DNA of 64,000 nt from Tepidibacillus_B infernus (GTDB taxonomy: Bacteria > Bacillota > Bacilli > Tepidibacillales > Tepidibacillaceae): positions 124,001 through 188,000 of the forward strand of contig NZ_JBLWFI010000001.1 of the NCBI RefSeq assembly GCF_048898065.1, given 5' to 3'. The notes under the pieces were generated by a model. That model did not search any database and was not told the DNA's origin. It worked only from the letters and a program-made list of their open reading frames with translations. Made by a program: the position numbers and the translations under genes. Positions 1 to 6,894 of the stretch are shown here, one piece after another; positions within the stretch are counted from its first letter, which is position 1; each line of letters opens with the position of its first letter.

Positions 1-94
1 ATTGGCGAAAGTCTTCCTTTAGCATCAGGATTCGAGAAATGGTTCCAATCAAAATTGCAGTAAGAATTGTGATGAGATCACGTGTTTCTAACAT
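1..94 (-). CDS. Partial membrane protein, probable YIEGIA family N-terminus
   Basis: The first 31 codons are visible, reading off the left edge. The start is the ATG at 94, with an AGGTG ribosome site just upstream (about 99-105). The peptide begins MLETRDLITILTAILIG and continues GTISRILMLKEDFRQ. A hydrophobic segment followed by GTxSRxxMLKxDxRQ recalls the opening of YIEGIA-family membrane proteins of Bacilli. That assignment is from memory and rests on a short stretch; the rest lies outside the window. Confidence 0.5.
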   Translation of the reverse strand, partial: MLETRDLITILTAILIGTISRILMLKEDFRQ

Positions 95-286
95 TTTTTC
101 ACCTGAATTTTTATAGTATAATTTATGTTTACTATTTTTTCTTTCCTTCCATAAAATATTCAGATGAATTTTCTGAATACAAATTCATTATTTCTCCATA
201 TTTTGCATGTATTGTAGTAGATGTAAAGGTTTGAAGGCGTTAGCACAAACTTGATTTATCACTTGTGAAAGGAAAGGTGAAGAAAG

Positions 287-358
287 ATGTATGATTTCGT
301 TATCATAGGTTCGGGAAGTGCTTCGTTCTCTGCAGCCATTAAAGCAGTTGAATTCGAT
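287..358 (+). pseudogene. 5' stub of a mercuric-reductase-like flavoprotein
   Basis: An ATG with a good ribosome site (AAAGGTGAAGAAAG) opens MYDFVIIGSGSASFSAAIKA. This is the FAD-binding Rossmann fingerprint (VIIGxGxAxFxAAIKA) at the start of mercuric reductases and related pyridine nucleotide-disulfide oxidoreductases. After about 22 codons the similarity stops and the frame runs into the antisense of the converging TauE gene. I read it as the start of a deleted gene. The longer open frame to 757 is only antisense of tauE. Confidence 0.55.
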
Positions 359-369
359 GACAGTCGCCT

Positions 370-1143
370 TCAAATGATATCAAGCCAAATTTTGATTGCG
401 GTTCCTAAAATAAGGATGGCCAATACATATTGCAATGATTTGGCTTTCATTTTTTTCCCTACTTTTGCCCCTAGCGGAGCCCCGGCTAAGCTTCCTATGA
501 CTGTCCAAAAGGTTGGCCAAAAGAGAATTGACCTTGACATGACTTTTCCAACCGTTCCACCAATCGATGATAGAAATACAATAACTAAAGAGGAAGCAAT
601 AGTAGTACGAAGAGGAATCTTTAAGAAAAACAGCATGATTGGAATTAAAATAAAGGCCCCACCTGCACCGACAATACCTGAGACAACCCCAACAATAAAA
701 GCTAAGATTGCAGCCAATATACGATTATATCTAAGTTCTGGTTCATGTTCTTCCTGAACTGGTCTAGGAATGAACATTAAGATTGCAGCCAAAGTGGCGA
801 GTACTCCATAGGTCATATTGATCATATCACCAGTTAGATATTTTGAACCAAAGCCTCCTAAGAGCCCCCCAATAATAATACTACTTCCCATGGTAATTAC
901 TAGATTTTTATTGATAAAATTTGATTTTTTATAGGCAAATGAAGCAGTTAAAGAAGAGAAAAAGACTTGTAACATGGTAATAGCAGAAACTTCTTGAGGA
1001 GTAAAAGCTCCTACTCCAATCAAAACAGGTATATATAAAAGCATGGGATAATTAACGATTGCCCCTCCAATTCCAAGCATTCCAGAAAGAAAAGCACCAA
1101 TCAATCCAATAAAGAAAAGAATCATCGCCAAGGAAATAGTCAA
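370..1143 (-). CDS. TauE/SafE family sulfite/sulfur-compound exporter
   Basis: The 257-residue protein has about eight hydrophobic helices in two repeated halves. Each half carries the TauE/SafE glycine motif: FLSGMLGIGGAIVNYPMLL near residue 18 and VSGIVGAGGAFILIPIML near residue 155. The family moves sulfite, sulfonates or related sulfur compounds across the membrane. The ATG at 1143 follows a GAGGTGA ribosome site. It lies on the same strand as a rhodanese 220 bp upstream, with a CsoR/CstR-like palindrome in front. That context suggests persulfide or sulfite handling, although the substrate cannot be read from sequence. Confidence 0.85.
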   Translation of the reverse strand: MTISLAMILFFIGLIGAFLSGMLGIGGAIVNYPMLLYIPVLIGVGAFTPQEVSAITMLQVFFSSLTASFAYKKSNFINKNLVITMGSSIIIGGLLGGFGSKYLTGDMINMTYGVLATLAAILMFIPRPVQEEHEPELRYNRILAAILAFIVGVVSGIVGAGGAFILIPIMLFFLKIPLRTTIASSLVIVFLSSIGGTVGKVMSRSILFWPTFWTVIGSLAGAPLGAKVGKKMKAKSLQYVLAILILGTAIKIWLDII

Positions 1144-1177
1144 AGAAGAATCACCTCTAGCTTTGTTGTTTATTGTG

Positions 1178-1197
1178 ATACCGGTATGCGTATACCA
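1178..1197. promoter_or_regulatory. CsoR/CstR-like operator upstream of tauE
   Basis: The segment ATACCGGTATGCGTATACC contains a perfect 10-bp palindrome (ATACCGGTAT) followed by GTATAC, 35-55 bp upstream of the tauE start. CsoR-family repressors, including the persulfide sensor CstR that controls tauE and rhodanese genes in staphylococci, bind ATACC...GGTAT dyads. No csoR or cstR gene is visible in the window, so the link is inferred. Confidence 0.45.
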
Positions 1198-1366
1198 GTT
1201 TATTTTGTTTAGCTCAATTAGTCAACAAAGAACCATAATTTAACCAAAGAGAAAGCCGGCATAAACCGGCAATTTTAAATGTTCAAGTATAACTTTCTTT
1301 TCATTATTGTGGGCTATCTTAACCATGATTAACTTTACCGTTTCCCCTGAAATAGTAGAAAGAGTT

Positions 1367-1696
1367 TTAGATATATTTGATTCCCCCTTCTTCTGTTACA
1401 ACTTTTCCTGTCCAATCCAACATTCCGCCAACAATATTTTTCACTTTTTTAAATCCTTGATGTAGTAAAAACAGTGTTGCATATTCACTACGATTACCAC
1501 TACGACAAACGATGAGATATTCTTCTTGTTTATCTAATTCCTGATATCGATAACCTAATGTTCCTAATGGAATAAGGATCGCTCCAGGAATATGTCCATT
1601 CACAAATTCAAAGTCTTCGCGTACGTCAATGATCTTTACATTGTCGCCATTTTTCAATCTTTTTCTAACTTCTTCAGTACTAATTTGATAATCCAT
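1367..1696 (-). CDS. Single-domain rhodanese-like sulfurtransferase
   Basis: This 109-residue protein is one rhodanese domain. DVREDFEFVNGHIPGA is the CH2A-type motif and VCRSGNRS is the active-site loop, with the persulfide-carrying Cys at residue 64. Such enzymes move sulfane sulfur between thiosulfate or persulfides and acceptors in the cytosol. The ATG at 1696 has an AAGGAGGG site 9 bases upstream. It is co-oriented with the downstream TauE exporter, as in sulfur-stress loci. Confidence 0.9.
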   Translation of the reverse strand: MDYQISTEEVRKRLKNGDNVKIIDVREDFEFVNGHIPGAILIPLGTLGYRYQELDKQEEYLIVCRSGNRSEYATLFLLHQGFKKVKNIVGGMLDWTGKVVTEEGGIKYI

Positions 1697-1821
1697 TTTG
1701 CTATTCCCTCCTTTTTATCTCTACATATTAGATAAGATTTAGTTAAAAATTCAACATATATTACTATTTAAACTATGAATATAGTAAAAATAAATTAAAC
1801 AAAAAAGCAGATTTAATATTT

Positions 1822-1831
1822 ATACGGGTAT
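1822..1831. promoter_or_regulatory. Second CsoR/CstR-like half-palindrome (ATACGGGTAT)
   Basis: ATACGGGTAT resembles the tauE-proximal site and lies between the divergent rhodanese (start 1696) and membrane-protein (start 1971) genes, so it could serve either. Apart from this site the 1697-1970 gap is AT-rich and I see no gene in it. Confidence 0.3.
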
Positions 1832-1970
1832 ATAGTTTAAAGATAAAATAGAAAAAAGTCAATCGAGAAAGCATTACATTTCGATTATCAACTTTTGACA
1901 AATATAGCATGTTTTATTTTTTACCTAATATATATGAATCAGAGGATGTGAAAAGAGGTGGTTAGTCAAA

Positions 1971-2555
1971 ATGTCTTATGCTTTTTGGGTTTTTGTTGCC
2001 ATAATTGTGCTGCTTTCGATCGCAGTCATTCTCTATGTAGTAAGAAAACGCGAAAAGATTACCTGTATGACAGGGATGATGATTGCGATGACATTGGGAA
2101 TGATGGTGGGAATATTATCTGGAACATTGATTGGAATTCTCTATGCCGGTAATCTATTTTTTTCTACATTAATTGCGATGGCCATTGGTGGTGCTGTTGG
2201 ATTAATTACAGGAGCTCCTGTCACATTGATGGCAATGATGGATGGATTGCTTTCAGGTTTAATGGGAGGTATGATGGGAGCCATGCTAGGAGATATGATT
2301 TCCACAAGTAAACCAGACACGATGATGAAGATCTTGCTTGTACTGTTTATAGGGATTATTTTAATTCTGTTTTACATGATGATTGATGAATTAAATAAAG
2401 GAGATCAACCTCGTTTTTTTCGAAACCCACTATTGATGGGGATGATCATTCTTGTGTTTTTCTTTCTTTTTAACCAGATGGGACATATTGTGACTGTTGA
2501 ATCAGAAATGGAGCAAAACAATCATAATCATCTAGAAATGGAGCAGAGAAAATAA
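1971..2555 (+). CDS. Met/Gly-rich polytopic membrane protein of unknown function
   Basis: The 194-residue protein has about six hydrophobic segments. The central stretch (roughly residues 35-105) is very rich in Met and Gly, with GMMVG, GLMGGMMGAMLG and similar patterns recalling glycine-zipper packing. The tail is short and hydrophilic with His. The ATG at 1971 follows AGAGGTGG. I do not recognise the family. Methionine-rich membrane segments beside copper and sulfur genes suggest a metal-related role, but that is inference only. Confidence 0.7.
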   Translation: MSYAFWVFVAIIVLLSIAVILYVVRKREKITCMTGMMIAMTLGMMVGILSGTLIGILYAGNLFFSTLIAMAIGGAVGLITGAPVTLMAMMDGLLSGLMGGMMGAMLGDMISTSKPDTMMKILLVLFIGIILILFYMMIDELNKGDQPRFFRNPLLMGMIILVFFFLFNQMGHIVTVESEMEQNNHNHLEMEQRK

Positions 2556-2573
2556 CTAAAAAAAAATTCTTTA

Positions 2574-2611
2574 AATCCTGAGTGTTCAATGAAGATTCAG
2601 GTTTTTTTTTG
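2574..2611 (+). terminator. Weak rho-independent terminator
   Basis: A CCTGA/TCAGG stem (2577-2581 with 2597-2601) is followed by a run of nine T, just after the membrane-protein gene. The remainder of the 2556-2898 gap holds only the promoter motif described next. Confidence 0.5.
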
Positions 2612-2796
2612 CTTTCTTTACAGATTCTCCATACTCTTTGGGAAAGATGGAATCATCACCACCAAAATTTAGCCAAATTTTCTAAACAAAATAAATGGGA
2701 AAGAAATCTCCCTTGAAATTGGTGGAATTGGCGAAAAACAGCGGTTTTGACATGACAGGAAGAATAATTAGAATGATTCTAAAAAAAATTAAATTC

Positions 2797-2828
2797 TTCA
2801 TTTTTTCTTCATTTTTGCTCGTTATTCT
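2797..2828 (+). promoter_or_regulatory. TTCAT-N6-TTCAT-N10-TAnnnT promoter (site 1)
   Basis: TTCAT at 2797 and 2808 are exactly 11 bp apart. TATTCT begins 10 bp after the second copy (2823-2828). The two copies straddle the -35 region, the typical layout for activation by an OmpR-family response regulator. It drives the SHOCT gene at 2899. The same spacing recurs elsewhere in the window (see findings). Confidence 0.6.
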
Positions 2829-2898
2829 ATAACTGTAAAGAAGATAGCACCTTAAAGGGAGCATAAAAACAAATAAATGAAAAAAGGAGGAAAAAGAA

Positions 2899-3087
2899 AT
2901 GTTACTTTTGCTTATTTTGGTGATTGGGTTTTATCTATACAAAACAGGTGAACTTCAAAATATCTTAAACAAGATTCAAGGAAATGGAAGTAATAATTCG
3001 AATGAGGCAAGACGGATCATTGATATTCGTTTTGCAAAAGGTGAAATCTCTGCAGAAGAGTATAACAAGTTAAAAAATATTTTGTAA
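2899..3087 (+). CDS. Small membrane-anchored SHOCT-domain protein
   Basis: The 62-residue protein has one N-terminal transmembrane helix (residues 1-15), a short Asn/Ser linker and a C-terminal SHOCT module (about residues 37-62: IDIRFAKGEISAEEYNKLK). SHOCT modules are short helical segments at the ends of bacterial proteins, thought to mediate oligomerisation. AAGGAGG lies just before the ATG. It is first in a run of four close SHOCT genes. Confidence 0.8.
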   Translation: MLLLLILVIGFYLYKTGELQNILNKIQGNGSNNSNEARRIIDIRFAKGEISAEEYNKLKNIL

Positions 3088-3158
3088 TTTTGTAACAAAC
3101 TATTTGAATTCCCTTTAGGGTTATCTCCATTAAAACAAAGTAAAAGGAGGAAACGAAG

Positions 3159-3524
3159 ATGATGTTTGGCGGAGGACATATGGGCGGTTTTGGAGGACCA
3201 GGCTTTGGTGGATATGGAAATGGATATGGGTATAATAATGGCTGGGGATATGGTCCCGGCGGTGGATATGGAAATGGATTTGGTTATGGAATGATGTCTG
3301 GTTGGAATCTAACAGGAATTTTATTCCTCGTACTTGTTGGATTTCTTGTCTACCTTTTGATTAAAAGAAGTAAGCAACATGGTGCATTTTCGCAACCAAG
3401 TCAACTTCTAGCACCTACAAAAGCAACTTCAAATGAAGCAGTAGAAATAGCCAAGCTTAGATATGTTCGTGGGGAAATTTCTTATGACGAATATCAAGAA
3501 ATTGTAAAAGTCATCAATTCATAA
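3159..3524 (+). CDS. Gly/Tyr-rich membrane protein with C-terminal SHOCT module
   Basis: The 121-residue protein begins with about 50 residues of Gly/Tyr/Asn/Met low complexity (GGYGNGYGYNNGWGYGPGG). One transmembrane helix follows (about 52-68), then a linker and a SHOCT module near residues 93-119 (IAKLRYVRGEISYDEYQEI). AAAGGAGG precedes the ATG at 3159. It is a paralogue of its neighbours by the C-terminal module only; the N-terminal halves are unrelated. Confidence 0.8.
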   Translation: MMFGGGHMGGFGGPGFGGYGNGYGYNNGWGYGPGGGYGNGFGYGMMSGWNLTGILFLVLVGFLVYLLIKRSKQHGAFSQPSQLLAPTKATSNEAVEIAKLRYVRGEISYDEYQEIVKVINS

Positions 3525-3542
3525 TGAAAGGGGATTGGACAA

Positions 3543-3773
3543 GTGCTAAATTTAATTCTAACGATTATTGTTGCCTATTACCTTATCAAAACTGGAGATT
3601 TATTTAAACTTCTAAGAAAAGCACAGAAATTTGTGACTGAGTTTTTCACTTCCATCAAGCAAGAGACGCAAAGTAGCAAAAAAACAGAAGATCCAGTTGA
3701 GATCTTAAAAGTCCGTTTTGCTAAAGGTGAAATTAGTCAAAGTGAATTCGAAAAAATGAAAGAAAGTTTTTAA
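3543..3773 (+). CDS. Small membrane-anchored SHOCT-domain protein (GTG start)
   Basis: The 76-residue protein has an N-terminal hydrophobic helix (residues 1-16), a charged linker and a C-terminal SHOCT module (ILKVRFAKGEISQSEFEKMK). The start is GTG at 3543 with GAAAGGGG upstream, 18 bp after the previous stop, so the two are probably cotranscribed. Its architecture matches the protein at 2899. Confidence 0.75.
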   Translation: MLNLILTIIVAYYLIKTGDLFKLLRKAQKFVTEFFTSIKQETQSSKKTEDPVEILKVRFAKGEISQSEFEKMKESF

Positions 3774-3775
3774 GT

Positions 3776-3807
3776 TCCATAAAGTCTTCATAATTGAGTG
3801 TTACAGT
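3776..3807 (+). promoter_or_regulatory. TTCAT-type promoter (site 2)
   Basis: TCCAT at 3776 and TTCAT at 3787 are 11 bp apart, with TACAGT starting 10 bp after the second copy (3802-3807). It begins three bases after the stop of the previous SHOCT gene and precedes the next one. Confidence 0.55.
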
Positions 3808-3855
3808 ATAAGTATAATAATTTAAGCAAAACTATCATAAATGGAGGTTTTCATC

Positions 3856-4098
3856 ATGGGACCTGGCTTTGGAGCTTTCGGAGGATGTGGATTAGGAGGT
3901 GGATTTGGAATGATGTTCTTAGGTTTGATTGTTATTGGAGTAATCATCTACCTATTGGTTAAAGGGAACCAAAATGGTACAACAGTAAGAAATGTAACAG
4001 CTACAAACTCTGATGCATTAGAAATTGCGAAATCAAGACTAGCTAAAGGTGAAATTACAACCGAAGAATTTGAAAACATCAAGAAAAACTTATTATAA
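3856..4098 (+). CDS. Gly-rich single-pass SHOCT-domain protein
   Basis: The product is 80 residues from the ATG at 3856, which is preceded by GGAGG at 3843-3847. The earlier in-frame ATG at 3841 overlaps that ribosome site and is unlikely. A Gly/Phe-rich head (MGPGFGAFGGCGLGGGFG) is followed by a transmembrane helix (about 19-36), then a SHOCT module near the C-terminus (KSRLAKGEITTEEFENIK). It closes the compact SHOCT run. Confidence 0.8.
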   Translation: MGPGFGAFGGCGLGGGFGMMFLGLIVIGVIIYLLVKGNQNGTTVRNVTATNSDALEIAKSRLAKGEITTEEFENIKKNLL

Positions 4099-4132
4099 GA
4101 ATATAAATAATGAAAGTGAAAGGAAGAGTATA

Positions 4133-4537
4133 ATGAAAAAGAAATTATTAACTGGTGTATTAGCCACCGCGTTAGTTTTAGGAGTAGGAACAACTGCATA
4201 TGTTAGTTATGCTAAAGGAGTCGATTACCGTTCCTTTATGCAACAACAAGGTTTTAACGTAAATCAAATGGAAGGGTTTATGGAACAACAAGGAATCGAT
4301 GTAGACCAGATGTATGAATTGATGAATTCTGGTGCAAGTTATGAAGATATGCAAAAGTTTATGCAAGATCAAAACATCAATTTTGGACAAATGTATAAAT
4401 ATATGCAACAAGTATATCCAGATTTAAAAGCAGATGATTTTAAAGCTCATTATGAAAGCATGCATGGAACTGTAGGTTCCTCTAATAGCAATAATTTTAC
4501 TGGAATGAATGGTTTCAGTGGTATGATGGGTCAATAA
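4133..4537 (+). CDS. Secreted Gln/Met-rich repeat protein
   Basis: The product is 134 residues from the ATG at 4133 (AAAGGAAG upstream). Residues 1-24 form a signal peptide (MKKKLLTGVLATALVLGVG..., predicted cleavage after YVSYA). The mature part has imperfect repeats of the form FM-QQ-G-x-[ND]-V-[ND]-QM (FMQQQGFNVNQM, FMEQQGIDVDQM, FMQDQNINFGQM), then a Gly/Met/Asn tail. The function is unknown. Extracellular Met and Gln could bind metal; this is a guess from composition and from the copper genes nearby. Confidence 0.7.
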   Translation: MKKKLLTGVLATALVLGVGTTAYVSYAKGVDYRSFMQQQGFNVNQMEGFMEQQGIDVDQMYELMNSGASYEDMQKFMQDQNINFGQMYKYMQQVYPDLKADDFKAHYESMHGTVGSSNSNNFTGMNGFSGMMGQ

Positions 4538-4552
4538 AATGATTTCTTTTAT

Positions 4553-4584
4553 AAAACAGCAACCTATACAAGGTTGCTGTTTTT
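4553..4584. terminator. Strong bidirectional terminator
   Basis: AAAACAGCAACC pairs with GGTTGCTGTTTT around a 7-base loop. It separates the repeat-protein gene on the plus strand from the DUF1540 gene on the minus strand and has T or A runs on both sides. Confidence 0.85.
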
Positions 4585-4592
4585 CAAAATGA

Positions 4593-4745
4593 CTACATGC
4601 CTGTTTTAAATGTTTTACAATCGGTTTCTTCAGATCTTCTTGCCATTTCTTGTTTTGCAACAATATAAATAGAGTCAGCATTACACAAATTGCCATCTCC
4701 CCAGTAGTGGCAATTCTTTACTTCACATAACACATCTTGAGCCAA
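4593..4745 (-). CDS. DUF1540 domain small Cys-rich protein
   Basis: A 50-residue frame starts at TTG 4745 with an AAGGAGGGAG ribosome site. It begins MAQDVLCEVKNCHYWGDGN and contains four Cys arranged C-x4-C-x8-C...C (CEVKNC, NLCNADSI, TDCKTF). This matches DUF1540 proteins of spore-formers (CxVxNCxYWxxGNxCxAxxIxV). It was easy to miss because of the TTG start. The function is not established; the Cys pattern suggests metal binding. Confidence 0.8.
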   Translation of the reverse strand: MAQDVLCEVKNCHYWGDGNLCNADSIYIVAKQEMARRSEETDCKTFKTGM

Positions 4746-4846
4746 AGTTCTCCCTCCTTTCTTCCTTAAAATAAACTGATTAATATTTTTTTATACTTTA
4801 ATTTTTAGTGCAAATCATATTTTTACAGATTTGGAAATAAAATAGA

Positions 4847-4878
4847 TTCATTCTTTTTTCACACTTTCAGGGTAAACT
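4847..4878 (+). promoter_or_regulatory. TTCAT-type promoter (site 3)
   Basis: TTCAT at 4847 and TTCAC at 4858 are 11 bp apart. TAAACT starts 10 bp after the second copy (4873-4878). It lies 29 bp upstream of the His-rich SHOCT gene. Confidence 0.55.
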
Positions 4879-4906
4879 AGATAACAAAGAGGGAGGAGGA
4901 TTTATC

Positions 4907-5149
4907 ATGGGATTAGGATGTATGTTTGGACATTTAATGCATGGTCGTCATTCACATTCAGATCACGATCAACGTCGATATCAAGAGCAAGAACATCAGC
5001 AAAATCATAATCACAACCATAATCATAATGAACATCAAAATCATGGAAAACAATCGTCAGATCCATTAGAAGTTCTTAAGTTAAGATTTGTTAAAGGGGA
5101 AATAACGGAAGAAGAATATCGCAGAATGAAAGAAGTATTAAGTGAATAG
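4907..5149 (+). CDS. His-rich SHOCT-domain protein
   Basis: The 80-residue protein has a short hydrophobic head, then a long His/Asn/Gln tract (alternating HN repeats, about residues 14-48) and a C-terminal SHOCT module (LKLRFVKGEITEEEYRRMK). GGGAGGAGG precedes the ATG. The His tract should bind Ni, Zn or Cu. It is the fifth SHOCT-module gene in 2.3 kb and has its own promoter of the shared type. Confidence 0.8.
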   Translation: MGLGCMFGHLMHGRHSHSDHDQRRYQEQEHQQNHNHNHNHNEHQNHGKQSSDPLEVLKLRFVKGEITEEEYRRMKEVLSE

Positions 5150-5160
5150 ATCGTATGATT

Positions 5161-5200
5161 GACCATTAGGATTTGATCCTATATGGTCATTTTTTTTTTT
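5161..5200 (+). terminator. Rho-independent terminator
   Basis: GACCAT-TAGGAT pairs with ATCCTA-TATGGTC and is followed by 12 T, directly after the His-rich gene. Confidence 0.85.
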
Positions 5201-5217
5201 TGACTTAAAACAGTGGA

Positions 5218-5249
5218 TTCATACTTTCTACATATTTGCCAAGTAAAAA
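5218..5249 (+). promoter_or_regulatory. Possible TTCAT-type promoter for lgt (site 4, imperfect)
   Basis: TTCAT at 5218 and TACAT at 5229 keep the 11-bp spacing. The expected -10 position reads TAAAAA (5244-5249), which lacks the final T. This is the weakest member of the set. Confidence 0.35.
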
Positions 5250-5308
5250 TAATTTATCTCTTATTTTTAAAAATAGTTGCAACTAGAAAAATGGAAAGAG
5301 GGGTTAAA

Positions 5309-6106
5309 GTGAGGGTTATTTTATTTCATATTGGGAGTTACGGAGTACGGTCTTATGGCTTAGTCGTTGCATTAGCAATTTTACTGGGTATGGGTGTTGC
5401 ATATTTTTTAGCGAGAAACACCAAGTATCGTGATCATGTCGTCAATTTGTCCATGTATAGCATCATTGGAGCAATTGTTGGCGCCAGAATTTGGCACGTA
5501 TTTTTCTTTCAATGGCCATATTACTCAAAAAATTTAGATCAAATCTTTACATTTTGGAATGGGGGAATTGCCATACAAGGGGCAATTATTGGTGGAATTC
5601 TAACCGCTATCATTTATACGAGATACCACAAGCTTAATTTTTGGGAATTGGCTGATATCATGGCTCCGGCAATCATTTTGGGACAAGCGGTTGGTCGCAT
5701 TGCTTGTTTCTTAAATGGAGATGCGTTTGGTGCACCAACTAACTCTGGATTTGGAATCGTTTATCCTCCTGGAACGATGGCCTATGATACTTATGGTTCA
5801 CAACCATTGTGGCCTGCAGAAGTTTGGGAAGGACAATGGGATTTGATTGTCTTCGGAATTTTAATTGCATTGAGAAATGCTAATGTGAAATGGACAACAG
5901 GATTTATTTTCTTAGCCTATAATATTCTTTATTCCATTGGACGCTTTTCGCTTGAATTCTTAAGAGGGGACTCATTTAGATATTTGTTTAATTGGACAGC
6001 AGGGCAGTGGACAAGTGTGATCGTTATTTTTCTCTCAATTATTCTTATGGGATATTTATATTACAAAGAGGGAAAAAATCAAACGATTGTTGGTGAAGTA
6101 GCATAG
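5309..6106 (+). CDS. lgt: Prolipoprotein diacylglyceryl transferase
   Basis: The enzyme transfers the diacylglyceryl group from phosphatidylglycerol to the lipobox Cys of prolipoproteins, the first step of lipoprotein maturation at the membrane. The 265-residue product has about seven transmembrane helices. It carries the Lgt signature region GRIACFLNGDAFGAPT near residues 132-147 and the early VGARIWHVF motif. I chose the GTG at 5309 (AGAGGGG upstream, MRVILFHIGSYGVRSYG). The open frame extends upstream to 5213 but without a ribosome site. A likely client, the PrsA-type lipoprotein, is encoded 10 kb away under a similar promoter motif. Confidence 0.93.
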   Translation: MRVILFHIGSYGVRSYGLVVALAILLGMGVAYFLARNTKYRDHVVNLSMYSIIGAIVGARIWHVFFFQWPYYSKNLDQIFTFWNGGIAIQGAIIGGILTAIIYTRYHKLNFWELADIMAPAIILGQAVGRIACFLNGDAFGAPTNSGFGIVYPPGTMAYDTYGSQPLWPAEVWEGQWDLIVFGILIALRNANVKWTTGFIFLAYNILYSIGRFSLEFLRGDSFRYLFNWTAGQWTSVIVIFLSIILMGYLYYKEGKNQTIVGEVA

Positions 6107-6146
6107 TTTGCGATCAGTGACTGAGATGGTCATATACCATTTTCAT

Positions 6147-6203
6147 GAGACCCACAAAACAATCGAAGTAGCTTTTAAGGAAGTTATCACTTTTGTGGGT
6201 TTC
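6147..6203 (+). terminator. Inverted repeat after lgt, probable terminator
   Basis: A 10-bp perfect stem, ACCCACAAAA/TTTTGTGGGT (13 bp counting one wobble), encloses a 31-base loop. The T run after it is weak, so it may be a terminator or a processing structure. Confidence 0.5.
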
Positions 6204-6326
6204 CTTATGTAAAGATTGGTACATTCTACATCGTTTCTTTATATTTACTGGTTATCATTGATAATGAAAAGTAAAGAATCAAATTAAATTATTGCCTGTT
6301 CTAGGTATTGGTGGTGGTTATATGCG

Positions 6327-6578
6327 ATGAAAAAATACTTTTCTGATATTTTAAATATCATATTAATGATTATCGGTGTATCATTTTTACTCTTTGTATT
6401 AAAAATGATTTGGTTTCCTCCTTCTTCAATGGGTTTAATAATGGATTCAGCAATGATGTACCATCACATGGGAACATGGCTGAAAGGGACTACTATTTTA
6501 TTTCTTCTCTTTTTTGGTATTGGAGCACTAATTTGGTTTATTATCGATAAATTTTTGAACAAGTTTAGAAAAAAGTGA
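6327..6578 (+). CDS. Small two-helix membrane protein
   Basis: The 83-residue protein has transmembrane segments at about residues 9-28 and 54-74, and a Met/His-containing loop between them (MDSAMMYHHMGTW). The ribosome site (GGTGG) is only moderate. No family is recognised. The Met/His loop next to copA may be relevant to copper, which is speculative. Confidence 0.6.
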   Translation: MKKYFSDILNIILMIIGVSFLLFVLKMIWFPPSSMGLIMDSAMMYHHMGTWLKGTTILFLLFFGIGALIWFIIDKFLNKFRKK

Positions 6579-6595
6579 GCTCACTCCACTTTTTC
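6571..6595 (+). terminator. Terminator overlapping the stop of the two-helix protein gene
   Basis: AAAAGTG (6571-6577) pairs with CACTTTT (6587-6593), and the stop codon lies inside the stem. Confidence 0.6.
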
Positions 6596-6659
6596 TTCAT
6601 ATTTAATGGTTACACTAAATTTAGTAAAAAATATTAGCCATATTTTTTACCTTCCCAAT

Positions 6660-6695
6660 AAAAGTGACTGTTCGCCAATCAGTCACTTTTTTTTT
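6660..6695 (+). terminator. Strong terminator in the copA upstream region
   Basis: AAAAGTGACTG pairs perfectly with CAGTCACTTTT around a 9-base loop and is followed by more T. With the preceding hairpin it isolates copA. The 6579-6894 interval otherwise contains only the CsoR-like operator. Confidence 0.85.
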
Positions 6696-6830
6696 AAAAT
6701 TAAAATGATAGAACTTTATTCCATTAGTCATTTTGGGGTTTGTATATCTATAGCAGATATTCTTTGTCACAATTTGTTCACATTTTCTGTAGAAAAAATC
6801 CATAAACAAAGGGTATATTTAACAGCATAA

Positions 6831-6847
6831 ATACTATAGGGGGGTAT
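6831..6847 (+). promoter_or_regulatory. CsoR operator candidate for copA
   Basis: ATACTATAGGGGGGTAT closely follows the known Bacillus copZA CsoR box (TACCCTACGGGGGTAT type). It lies about 50 bp upstream of the copA ATG. CsoR releases DNA on binding Cu(I), so copper-inducible expression is expected. The regulator gene is not in the window. Confidence 0.7.
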
Positions 6848-6894
6848 GGTAAATAACATACAAACCTAATTATGAATAAGGATGGAGGGATACC

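Noticed and set aside
188..373. Minus-strand frames opposite real genes (for example 188-373, 7636-7962, 8392-8694, 10152-10571, 28849-29316, 45447-45710)
   Set aside because: No ribosome sites and no recognisable motifs; they are complementary to well-supported genes or empty gaps.
287..757. A 156-codon plus-strand frame as a full gene
   Set aside because: After about 22 codons it is the exact antisense of tauE, with composition typical of a shadow frame. Only the 5' stub is meaningful.
6247..6268. A Fur box (TTATCATTGATAATGA) upstream of 6327
   Set aside because: The order of half-sites does not match the 19-bp Fur box or the 7-1-7 Fur/PerR pattern, and the gene gives no hint of iron control. 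Chance in AT-rich DNA is likely.
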